In this document: piece after piece, positions 1 through 7,900 of the stretch
Layout: every line of letters begins with the position of its first letter
How positions within the stretch are numbered: the stretch's first letter is position 1
Source of the DNA: Calditrichota bacterium
GTDB taxonomy: Bacteria; Calditrichota; Calditrichia; RBG-13-44-9
Length of the DNA: 18,416 nucleotides
Direction of reading: 5' to 3'
Assembly: GCA_024276455.1 (NCBI GenBank)
Contig: JAJRXE010000247.1
Span: forward strand, 1-18,416
Notes under the pieces: generated by a model
The model's input: the letters and a program-made list of their open reading frames with translations, nothing else
Databases searched by the model: none
What the model was told of the DNA's origin: nothing
Position numbers and translations under genes: made by a program

Positions 1-863
1 AATTCCATGACGTAAGCCAGTTTTTCTTCGTCAATACCGTCCGGATCGTAAATGGTTCCATTGGAATCGGACAGGGTCACCACTTTACCGCCCAATTGAA
101 TCACTTTCTCAGTAGCGTACTGAGCCACATTACCGGAACCGGAAATCGCCACGGTTTTTCCCTTCAGGGTTTCACCGCGGGTATTCAACATTTGCTCGGC
201 AAAGTACACCACACCGTAACCGGTCGCTTCGGGACGAATCAGGCTACCGCCCCAGTTCACACCTTTTCCGGTCAACACACCGGTGAATTCGTTTCTCAGC
301 TTCTTGTACATGCCAAACAGGAAACCGATCTCCCGACCACCAACACCGATGTCACCGGCAGGAACGTCCGTATTGGGTCCAATGTGACGGTACAACTCGC
401 TCATGAAGGCCTGGCAAAAGCTCATCACTTCGTTGTCGGATTTGCCCTTGGGATCAAAATCCGAACCACCTTTACCGCCGCCCATGGGCAGGGTCGTCAG
501 ACTGTTTTTGAAGACCTGTTCAAAACCGAGGAATTTCAGAATGCTGAGGTTTACGGAAGGATGGAAACGCAATCCACCTTTGTAGGGGCCAATCGCCGAA
601 TTGAATTCCACCCGGTAACCGCGGTTCACCTCAATCTCGCCCCGATCGTTACGCCAAGGTACCCGGAAAATAATGATCCGTTCCGGCTCCACCATCCTCT
701 CCAGGATGCGGGCATGCATGTATTTCGGATTTTCCTGCAGGAAATCCCACAAAGACAACACCACTTCGTAAACCGCCTGATGGAACTCCTTTTCTCCGGG
801 GTTTTTCGCACGGATCATTTCCATAAATTCATCGACAGAAGAATACATTTTTTGGGGGGACAT
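1..863 (-). CDS. gdhA: NADP-type glutamate dehydrogenase (C-terminus cut off by window edge)
   Basis: This gene makes glutamate from 2-oxoglutarate and ammonium with NADPH in the cytoplasm. The first 287 codons are visible, read from ATG at 863-861 behind a strong ribosome binding site (AAGGAGG, four bases upstream). Family landmarks appear in order: the substrate-binding stretch GPYKGGLRFHP near residues 92-102; PMGGGKGGSDFDPKGKSD at 127-143 with the active-site lysine region; GVNWGGSLIRPEATGYG at 201-217; and the dinucleotide-binding loop SGSGNVAQYA at 241-250, followed by SDSNG. These match the hexameric bacterial NADP class. The family is usually about 445-450 residues, so roughly one third lies outside the window. 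An open frame of 262 codons runs antisense across it, but its protein has no family resemblance. The call is secure; the choice of NADP over NAD rests on overall similarity. Confidence 0.96.
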   Translation of the reverse strand, partial: MSPQKMYSSVDEFMEMIRAKNPGEKEFHQAVYEVVLSLWDFLQENPKYMHARILERMVEPERIIIFRVPWRNDRGEIEVNRGYRVEFNSAIGPYKGGLRFHPSVNLSILKFLGFEQVFKNSLTTLPMGGGKGGSDFDPKGKSDNEVMSFCQAFMSELYRHIGPNTDVPAGDIGVGGREIGFLFGMYKKLRNEFTGVLTGKGVNWGGSLIRPEATGYGVVYFAEQMLNTRGETLKGKTVAISGSGNVAQYATEKVIQLGGKVVTLSDSNGTIYDPDGIDEEKLAYVME

Positions 864-962
864 AAAACCTCCTTTTTAAGTTAGTTAATCATCTGTTAAA
901 TGCGCTTTAAGCAACGACTTGGAGAAGCAATATTCAAGATTTCTTAACATTATTCATCTCTT

Positions 963-991
963 CTTATATTTTTAAGCGACGTCTCCAACAA
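963..991 (-). promoter_or_regulatory. Candidate sigma-70-like promoter for gdhA (proximal)
   Basis: On the minus strand a -35-like TTGTTG (991-986) is followed after 17 bases by a -10-like TATAAG (968-963), which matches TATAAT in five of six positions. Transcription would start near 956, leaving a leader of about 93 bases before the gdhA start. The -35 box is poor, so this is a weak call. Confidence 0.3.
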
Positions 992-1096
992 ATTCAAATA
1001 TATATTCCAAAAAGTGAATTACCTAACTCAAAAGAAAATAAAAATTTACAATCTGGCCCAAATCCTTCTTTTTCTTTCAACTTTATATTCGTGAAA

Positions 1097-1125
1097 AATT
1101 TAATGTGATGCCCATTTTTTGTCAA
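1097..1125 (-). promoter_or_regulatory. Candidate sigma-70-like promoter for gdhA (distal)
   Basis: On the minus strand a perfect TTGACA (1125-1120) is followed after 17 bases by TAAATT (1102-1097), which matches four of six -10 positions. It lies directly downstream of the terminator-like element on the same strand, as expected for a new transcription unit. It would give gdhA a leader of about 225 bases. Confidence 0.35.
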
Positions 1126-1131
1126 GGAATT

Positions 1132-1205
1132 AAAAAAAAAGAACGTAGCACCATCGGGGTGAAATCGTTTAAAGATATTTACCTTTCCCGGTCAGCCTGC
1201 TACGA
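1132..1205 (-). terminator. Terminator-like hairpin with long T-run, minus strand
   Basis: Read on the minus strand, CGTAGCA and TGCTACG can form a seven-pair outer stem. Inside it CGGG pairs with CCCG, and AAAG with CTTT. The outer stem is followed two bases later by nine Ts. The hairpin is unusually long for an intrinsic terminator. A competing helix is possible between CCATCG (just upstream of and overlapping the 5' arm) and CGATGG. No minus-strand gene precedes it within the spacer, so it could end readthrough, an antisense RNA or a small RNA. Structure was judged by eye only. Confidence 0.4.
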
Positions 1206-1260
1206 TGGCGAATTTCCGGCCTTCCTATCCCTCCAATCGGCGGGGACCGGACTCCCGGGA

Positions 1261-1291
1261 TTGAACCAAATTGCCCGAAATTTGGTATTAT
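1261..1291 (+). promoter_or_regulatory. Candidate promoter with palindromic 19-bp spacer
   Basis: TTGAAC (1261-1266) and TATTAT (1286-1291) resemble -35 and -10 boxes separated by 19 bases. A dyad, CCAAATT-6 nt-AATTTGG (1266-1285), fills the spacer and is centred on it. An over-long spacer filled by an operator is the layout bound by MerR-family regulators; that link is inference. Transcription would start near 1298, some 50 bases before the chosen start of the next gene. Confidence 0.3.
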
Positions 1292-1348
1292 TAATGAAAA
1301 TTTCGAATAGTTTTACTTGACACCAGAAAACGAGTGAAGCAAATTGCC

Positions 1349-4324
1349 ATGAACAAAAAAGAGATTAAATACATGCAATTAAGCACCGATTTTGAACCGC
1401 AATTTTCCGGTTTTCACGATTTAATGAAATTTCGGATCCGTGAGATTCTGCTGGTATCCAGCCTTTACGACGCGTTTGTGCTGGAAGAAGACGGCAGACT
1501 TTCGGATCGAATCTTCAGCGAATACGTTGATTTAAATTTGAGATTTATTCCTCGAATTACCCGGGTTTCCAAGGCCGAAGAAGCGTTCCAGGCCCTGAAA
1601 AAACGCACCTACGACCTGATTATTACCATGGCCCGTTTAGCGGACATGGACCCGATCGTTTTCGGGAAGAAGGTGAAGGAGCCGGATCCGGAAAAACCGG
1701 TCATCATGCTGACTTTCGAGGCCATTGACAACGAACTGATTGACCAGATTCGCAAGAGTAAAAGCATCGACAAAATCTTCTTCTGGTCGGGCGATACGAA
1801 AATTTTGTTGGCAATCATTAAATACGTGGAAGATCAATTCAACGTGGCGGCGGACACCCGGGCGGGGGTGCAGGCCATTCTGGTGGTGGAAGACAACCCC
1901 CGTTACTATTCCATGTTTTTGCCCATTATTTACACCGAGATTATGACCCAGACCCGCACCCTGATTTCCGAAGGAGTAAATGATTTGCACCGCCTGCTTC
2001 GTATGAGGGCACGCCCGAAAATTTTACTGGCGGAATCCTACGAAGAAGCCATGGAAGTTTACCAGGCTTTCCGGCACAATTTGTTGGGCATTATTTCGGA
2101 TATTCGCTTTCCGCGCGGTGGAAAACTGGACCCCAATGCCGGGTTTCATCTGTTAGAAAAAGTTCGTCTGGAGGTACCGGATCTGCCAGTATTGCTCCAG
2201 TCCAGCGAAGACGAACACGAAAAAATGGCCAAAGAGAAGGGCGCCCATTTTCTCAATAAGAACTCCCCTAACCTGCTCATGGAATTGCGCAATTTTATGC
2301 TCAGCAACTTCGGGTTCGGCGATTTTATCTTCCGGTATCCGGATGGTCGGGAAATCGGGCGTGCTCGCAATCTACAAGAATTAGAAAAAATGATCCGGAT
2401 TGTCCCCGGCGAAAGTCTGGAATATCATGCCACCCGCAATCACATCTCCATCTGGTTGCGGGCCCGTACGGAATTTGAATTGGCCGACGAGCTGCGTCCC
2501 CGCAAGGTGTCCGATTTTAACAACATCGATGAACTGCGGAATTACATTGCCAATTCAATCCGGCACTTGATTCAACGGAATCAGTTCGGAGTCATCCGGG
2601 ATTTCAGCCAGAACAAAGTGCAGTCCGAGAACGCCTTCATCCGGCTGGGGAAGGGTTCGCTGGGTGGGAAAGCGCGCGGCATTGCTTTCATTAACGCCCT
2701 GTTGGCCAAAACACCGGAATTCAGGAAATACGAGGACGTGGACATTATTACCCCCACCACCTTTGTGGTGTGCACGGAGGTTTTCGAAGAATTTCTGGAG
2801 AAGAACGATCTGCAGAAGTTTGCCATAACCACCGACGACGAGGTGGAAATTGCCCGCCGGTTTCGGGAGGCCACCCTGCCGGAAGCAATCCAGGACGACC
2901 TGCGGACGTTACTGAACGAGGTCCGTTACCCCCTGGCGGTGCGTTCTTCCAGCGTGCTGGAAGATTCCCAGAATCTCCCCTTCGCCGGTTTGTACGCCAC
3001 CTTCATGTTGCCAAACAATCACCCCAGCCTGGAAGTGCGCTTGAAACAGTTAACCGACGCCGTTAAGCTGGTGTACGCTTCGGTTTTTTATCGGGCACCG
3101 AAAGAGTACGTGAAAAATACCAGCTACCGCATTGAAGAAGAAAAAATGGCGGTGATTATTCAGGAATTAGCCGGGGAACGTTACGGAAACCGCTTTTACC
3201 CGGTGATTTCCGGGGTGGGTCAATCCTACAATTTTTACCCGACCTCCGGTTTAAGACCGGAAGATGGGATTGTCCCCCTGGCTCTGGGGCTGGGCAAAAC
3301 CATTGTGGACGGAGAAAAAATCTTCCGTTTTTCTCCTGTTTTTCCGGAAATGAATCCGCCCTTTTCCTCTCCGGCGGAATTCGTAAAAAAAACGCAATCC
3401 ACTTTTTACGTGCTGGATTTGAGCCAATCCGACCGGGAACTGACCGGCGACGAGAATTATTCGCTGGAAAAATGCGACCTTTCCTGCGCCGAAAAGGACG
3501 GCACCCTGTTTTTTGTGGGAAGCACCTTCTCCGCTCAGGACATGGCCATTCGCGACACCTTGAATATTCCCGGACCACGCGTGGTTACGTTCGCCAACAT
3601 TTTGAAATACAAAATTTTCCCTCTGGCAGAGATTTTAACCGACTTGCTGCGATTGGGACGGGAAACTTTCGGTACCCACGTGGAAATTGAATTCGCCGTC
3701 AACCTCTACCCCAAAAAGAATAAACGCAACAAACTTTACTTCTTGCAGATTCGCCCCATGGTGGCCGGAATGGAAAGAATTCAGGTGGCTATTGAAGACT
3801 GCGCGGACGAGAAACTGTTAGCGACCTCCCAACACGCGATGGGCAACGGTGTGTATTCCGATATTCACGACGTCGTGTACGTGGATCCCGACCAATTTAA
3901 TATTGCCAGAAGCCAGCAGATTGCCCGGGAGATTGAACAAATCAACCACCAGTTCGGCAAAGAAAACCGCTCTTACATTCTCATCGGATTCGGTCGCTGG
4001 GGCACCAGCGATCCCTGGTTGGGCATTCCGGTGAAATGGAACCAGGTTTCGCAGGCAAAGGTTCTTATTGAATCGAACCTGGATCACTTCCAGGTGGAGC
4101 CTTCGGACGGAAGTCACTTCTTCCACAACCTGATTTCTTTGCGCTTGGGCTACTTCCACATTGGCAACCACCACAAGAACGAATTCATTAACTGGAGATG
4201 GCTTAAAAAGCAAAAAGTGGTTTCTCAAACCCGGCACGTTAAACATGTCCGGTTCGAAAAGCCACTGATTGTTAAAATCGACGGCCGGGTTTCCCGCGGC
4301 GTTATTCTCATTCCGGAAAAATAA
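1349..4324 (+). CDS. Receiver-like domains fused to PEP/pyruvate-binding ATP-grasp domain
   Basis: A large cytoplasmic protein of about 991 residues. Residues 30-165 look like a receiver domain without its phospho-acceptor: the usual Asp position reads IITMARLADMD. Residues 176-320 form a second receiver-like domain with the acidic pair E181/D182, an Asp at 251 (IISDIRFP), Ser285/286 and Lys304, carrying an insertion of about 25 residues before the acceptor. Residues 430-805 match the nucleotide-binding half of PEP synthase: glycine loop GSLGGKARG (436-444), VRSSSVLEDSQNLPFAG (531-547), and EIEFA...LQIRP near 779-803. The phosphohistidine swivelling domain and PEP-binding barrel of true PEP synthase are absent. 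A conserved-looking C-terminal domain with GSHFFHN (921-927) replaces them. Reaction and partner are unknown. Start: ATG at 1349 is preferred; an in-frame GTG at 1334 adds five residues, and neither has a good ribosome binding site. Confidence 0.88.
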   Translation: MNKKEIKYMQLSTDFEPQFSGFHDLMKFRIREILLVSSLYDAFVLEEDGRLSDRIFSEYVDLNLRFIPRITRVSKAEEAFQALKKRTYDLIITMARLADMDPIVFGKKVKEPDPEKPVIMLTFEAIDNELIDQIRKSKSIDKIFFWSGDTKILLAIIKYVEDQFNVAADTRAGVQAILVVEDNPRYYSMFLPIIYTEIMTQTRTLISEGVNDLHRLLRMRARPKILLAESYEEAMEVYQAFRHNLLGIISDIRFPRGGKLDPNAGFHLLEKVRLEVPDLPVLLQSSEDEHEKMAKEKGAHFLNKNSPNLLMELRNFMLSNFGFGDFIFRYPDGREIGRARNLQELEKMIRIVPGESLEYHATRNHISIWLRARTEFELADELRPRKVSDFNNIDELRNYIANSIRHLIQRNQFGVIRDFSQNKVQSENAFIRLGKGSLGGKARGIAFINALLAKTPEFRKYEDVDIITPTTFVVCTEVFEEFLEKNDLQKFAITTDDEVEIARRFREATLPEAIQDDLRTLLNEVRYPLAVRSSSVLEDSQNLPFAGLYATFMLPNNHPSLEVRLKQLTDAVKLVYASVFYRAPKEYVKNTSYRIEEEKMAVIIQELAGERYGNRFYPVISGVGQSYNFYPTSGLRPEDGIVPLALGLGKTIVDGEKIFRFSPVFPEMNPPFSSPAEFVKKTQSTFYVLDLSQSDRELTGDENYSLEKCDLSCAEKDGTLFFVGSTFSAQDMAIRDTLNIPGPRVVTFANILKYKIFPLAEILTDLLRLGRETFGTHVEIEFAVNLYPKKNKRNKLYFLQIRPMVAGMERIQVAIEDCADEKLLATSQHAMGNGVYSDIHDVVYVDPDQFNIARSQQIAREIEQINHQFGKENRSYILIGFGRWGTSDPWLGIPVKWNQVSQAKVLIESNLDHFQVEPSDGSHFFHNLISLRLGYFHIGNHHKNEFINWRWLKKQKVVSQTRHVKHVRFEKPLIVKIDGRVSRGVILIPEK

Positions 4325-4332
4325 AAAGGAAA

Positions 4333-4965
4333 TCAGGCGGTTTTTCGCTGCCCCAATTTCAGCAGATTCTGGTACAGTTTGCGGGTTTCCGCTTCCAGTT
4401 CTTCCAGCGTACCATTATTTTGAATTACAAAATCTGCCCATCTCATTTTATCTTTAATGGGAATCTGTTTGTTAATCCGGTCGATGATTTCTTTTTCCGT
4501 TAAACCGTCCCGTTCTTTGATTCGTTTAATTCGGTTGCTCATCCTGGAAGTCACCACCACTACCGCATCGAACATGTTTTCCAGATTCAGTTCGTAAATC
4601 AGAGCCGCATCCACGGCAATAATGGGGTACCGTCCGGATTCCCGGGCTTTTTCGATTTCTTCGATGATGCGCGCCACCATCCGGGGATGGACAATGCGAT
4701 TCAAACGATTGGTTTTGGCCTGATCTTCAAAAACAATGCGGGCCAGCAGTTTGCGATTCAGTTTTCCATTCCGGTAGAAAATGTGACGTCCAAAGGCTTT
4801 GCGCAATTCCGCTTTGACCTCCGGATTGGAATCGACCTCTTTCTTAGCCACATTGTCGGCATTAATGACCTTGGCCCCCATTTTTTCTAAAAATTGGCAC
4901 ACTGTTGTTTGTCCGCAACCCATGCCCCCGGTTACCGCCACCACAACTGGTTTCCGTTTCGCCAT
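4333..4965 (-). CDS. coaE: Dephospho-CoA kinase, with Walker A Lys replaced by Gln
   Basis: Catalyses the last step of coenzyme A synthesis, ATP-dependent phosphorylation of dephospho-CoA. At 210 residues it has the usual family length. Family landmarks: the N-terminal P-loop VTGGMGCGQTTV (about 10-21), NADNVAKKEVD (35-45), HPRMV with a neighbouring family-typical helix near 93-97, VDAALIYELNLENMFDAVVVV around 118-138 (the family's PLLFE region), and RINKQIPIKDKMRWADFVIQN (about 163-183). The P-loop reads GQTT where the family has GKS/T: the codon is CAA, one base from the expected AAA. Its ribosome binding site (GGGAG) directly follows the stop codon of the upstream protease gene, 13 bases away, suggesting translational coupling. 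It converges with the upstream plus-strand gene with eight bases between stop codons. Family assignment is firm; activity is less certain because of the Gln. Confidence 0.93.
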   Translation of the reverse strand: MAKRKPVVVAVTGGMGCGQTTVCQFLEKMGAKVINADNVAKKEVDSNPEVKAELRKAFGRHIFYRNGKLNRKLLARIVFEDQAKTNRLNRIVHPRMVARIIEEIEKARESGRYPIIAVDAALIYELNLENMFDAVVVVTSRMSNRIKRIKERDGLTEKEIIDRINKQIPIKDKMRWADFVIQNNGTLEELEAETRKLYQNLLKLGQRKTA

Positions 4966-4978
4966 GCTTTTTGCTCCC

Positions 4979-7900
4979 TTACTTTAGAATCACAAACTTG
5001 CCCATTTTCTGCTGTCCCCGATAGGACGCCAGAAAAAGGTACACTCCATTGCGAACCGCTTTTCCTAAATCATTGCGGAGATTCCATTTCACCCCCCCGG
5101 AATTCCCGGTTACCCGCAGCGTTTTCACCCGGCGTCCCGAAGCGGTGAAGATGCTAATTTCGCAATCCTTCGGTACATTTCCAAAGGTGATTTCATTTAA
5201 TCCCTGTTTAGCCCGGAAAGGATTGGGAAAGACCACCACTTCGTCCAGGCTGGTTACCAGACGATACACTAAAAAGCGGCGCTCCAGAGCGGCGAGCGGC
5301 ACCCCGGCGCGGTTCGTGACATTTCCGATTTCCAGGTAGTAATCTTCCCCCAAACTTCCCAGGCGGTTTTTTCCCCGAAGCTCCAGGTAAACCACCTCCG
5401 GAGCTTGTTCATCCTGCCAGGCACGCAGAATTTCGTCCGGCGGAAGGAGCCGGTAATTCGCCACATCCTGACAACTTTCCGCCTCCATGGCCTCGCTGAA
5501 AACCACCTTCAACCGTTTTTTCGAAAGCATTTCCACCGACCTGACGTAAGGTGCCCGGGGCATTTCCTCCACCCGAAAGGCAAACCCGGCGGTGTCCGGG
5601 TAAAGGGGGGCTCCCTGCTGACTTTCCAGTCCTTGCAAACGCAGAACATAGTTTCCCGGCGGCCAGTCGTGCTGGAAGGTTAATACCACTTGCCGATTTC
5701 CCTCCCCCCGCAACGCACTGATGGGATGCTGGTGTCCGGGCTCCACGGAATATCGCGCCGCCTGGAAGGCCCGCTCCCCCAGCGGAGCAGAAAATTCCAG
5801 ACGCAACTGATTGCCGGCAAAGGGCAGCAGCCGAAGAAGTTCCGGCGGGGGTTCAGGGCACAATTCCCGGGTTTCGAGGGGAACACTCACGGGAACTGTT
5901 AGGGAAGAATCGACCGTGGCAATGTGGTAGCGGTACTTTTTGCCTGCCGCGACGGTTGAATCGTCCAGCCAATTCCGGAAAAGCCTGAACACCACCGTTT
6001 CGCCCGAAGCCGCCTCGCGACGTTCCACCCGATAATACTGACGACCAGGAACTTCGCTCCAATCCAGGGCAATATGATTGGTATCGACGCCCAGTACCCG
6101 GTAACGCAACGGCGGTGCGGGACGTAGAGCCACCGACTGGTCGGTCAATACCCGCAAGGTGGAATCTCCCGGCACAAACAGCTGCCCCTCCGCCAGGGCC
6201 AGCACCGTGTTGGCATTCACAGGCTTCAGGTACCCCTCGACCTGGTAACCGTCATTTTCATATTGAATCAAATAGCCCTGCGGAAAAGGGGTAAAGAAAA
6301 GCTCGTCCCCACCGTCCTGATCAAAATCACCCACCGAGACCCCGGATTCCACCCCGCGCTGATCGACGACATTGTGAACATTCAAGCGCCAGACCTCCCG
6401 GAAGCCCTCCCCGCCATCGGTTTTCAACACGCTTAAAATCCAATACTGTTGTTTTAAAGACGACTCGCTCTGGTGCTCCACCAGGTGTTTGGTGGCCACC
6501 GCCAGCTCCGTAACACCGTCTCCATCGAAGTCGCCTGCCCGGAACCGACTGGTGGCGTCTTCTCCAGGGAGTCGCCAGGTTGTTTTCAGGCGAAATTGTC
6601 CGTCCGTTCCCTCTTCCCAGAAAATCAGATCGCCGTCGTAATCCCCGAAAACAATCTCCACCCGACCATCGTGGTCGAAATCGGCGATTTCGGCAAAAGG
6701 TACCCCGTAAGCATTTTCTCCGGCCGTGGGATTTTCCAGCCATTGCAGAAGCGTTACCCGGCCGGTCCGGGGATCGTCCAGGCGGTAAATTCCCCACTGA
6801 TTCTCATGAATGGCCAGCACTTCGTATTTTCCGTCCCGGCCGAAATCCGCCAGGCGGGCCGCCCAGAAATCGTCCATGGGGATGCTCACCGGCGTATTTT
6901 CCAGCGGCTGCCCTGCCCCGCCGGGAATTAAATAGCTTTTATTGCCGTAGCCGGCCAGCACTTCCGGAAACCGGTCGCCATCTAAATCCCGCACATCGCG
7001 GGGGAAAGCGGGAATTTGAGCGCAGGCAACCTCCAGCTTACCGTTCTGGATTTGCAAAGCGGCCAGACAGGGAGCAGTTAGCTGGGGCAACAGGACGTAC
7101 CCCAGGATTTCCGCCTGCCCATCCCGATTCAAATCGACCGGCTGCCCGTAAAAATAACCATTTCCGGGAAACTCCGCTGCCGTTTCAAAAAAATGGCGAA
7201 ACGGCAGGTCTGTTTCCAGATCCAGCAACGGGCTCCCCGGCGGAGTGAATTCTCCGCTCAGATCGGCATTGTTTTCCAGACGGAAAGAAAAGGAAAATAC
7301 CCCGCTTAAATTGGCCTGCGAAAGTACAAACGTGTGGTCCCGGCTTAAATACGGAGAGAGAAAACGCTCCGGATTGTCTTGACCGTCCGAAGCATTCAGC
7401 CACAATTCCACCCGGGTGGGGTCGTCGCTCTGCAAACGGAGTAAGTAACCCCGTTCCTGACCAATGAGCAACGGCTGCATTTCCCATTCGGTTACCACCG
7501 GCGAGGTCCGGTCCAGGGTAAAAACCACCCGGTGGACCGCGGTCTCCAGATCGCGGGAATACACCTTTAACTGCAGGGTGTAGGTGGTGTCCGGAAAATC
7601 AACAACGTTCCAGACAAACAGGGTGTCGTTTATTTTCCGGTGACGTCCCCCGGTAAGGGTGTGAAATTCCACCGGATTGGTTCCCACTCCAACTTGCAGT
7701 TCGTAGCGGTAAAAATCGCTCCCGGCGGCGGTTCCGATCACCGGCACCTCTTTGGTGTGTACACCCTGGTAAGTTGCCGGAGAGAGAATGTGAGCGTAAT
7801 GGGTGGAATAATTTAACAGAATAGCCGGAAGATCCAGAATCCCATTTCCGTAGTAGGGATTCCACTCGTAAAAGCCGGGTTTTTGGCAATTGGACAACAA

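Larger units (their letters stand above)
864..1348. other. Divergent spacer between gdhA and the receiver/ATP-grasp gene
   Basis: This 485-bp stretch holds no gene I can support. A 71-codon frame at 1105-1320 has low-complexity ends, no ribosome binding site and no recognisable motif. The spacer contains two candidate minus-strand promoters for gdhA, a candidate plus-strand promoter with a palindromic 19-bp spacer, and a terminator-like, GC-richer structured segment at about 1130-1260. The part next to gdhA (880-1110) is very AT-rich. Confidence 0.7.

Noticed and set aside
96..884. 262-codon plus-strand open frame
   Set aside because: It is antisense to gdhA, whose minus-strand protein carries every family motif. 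The plus frame shows no recognisable domain or ribosome binding site; long antisense frames are common over gdh genes.
1240..1275. T-arm-like string (GTTCAATCC on the minus strand) suggesting a tRNA
   Set aside because: The flanking bases give only one good pair in the T stem, and no acceptor, D or anticodon arm can be drawn.
1105..1320. 71-codon frame in the gdhA spacer
   Set aside because: No ribosome binding site and no motif. It crosses the terminator-like repeat and the candidate promoter, so a non-coding explanation fits better.
1317..1345. TTGACA at 1317-1322 as a promoter for the receiver/ATP-grasp gene
   Set aside because: No acceptable -10 box lies 16-18 bases downstream, and the transcript would start at or after the start codon.
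6580..7248. 222-codon plus-strand open frame inside the protease gene
   Set aside because: It is antisense to the FG-GAP region, has an Arg/Pro-rich composition typical of a shadow frame, and no family resemblance.
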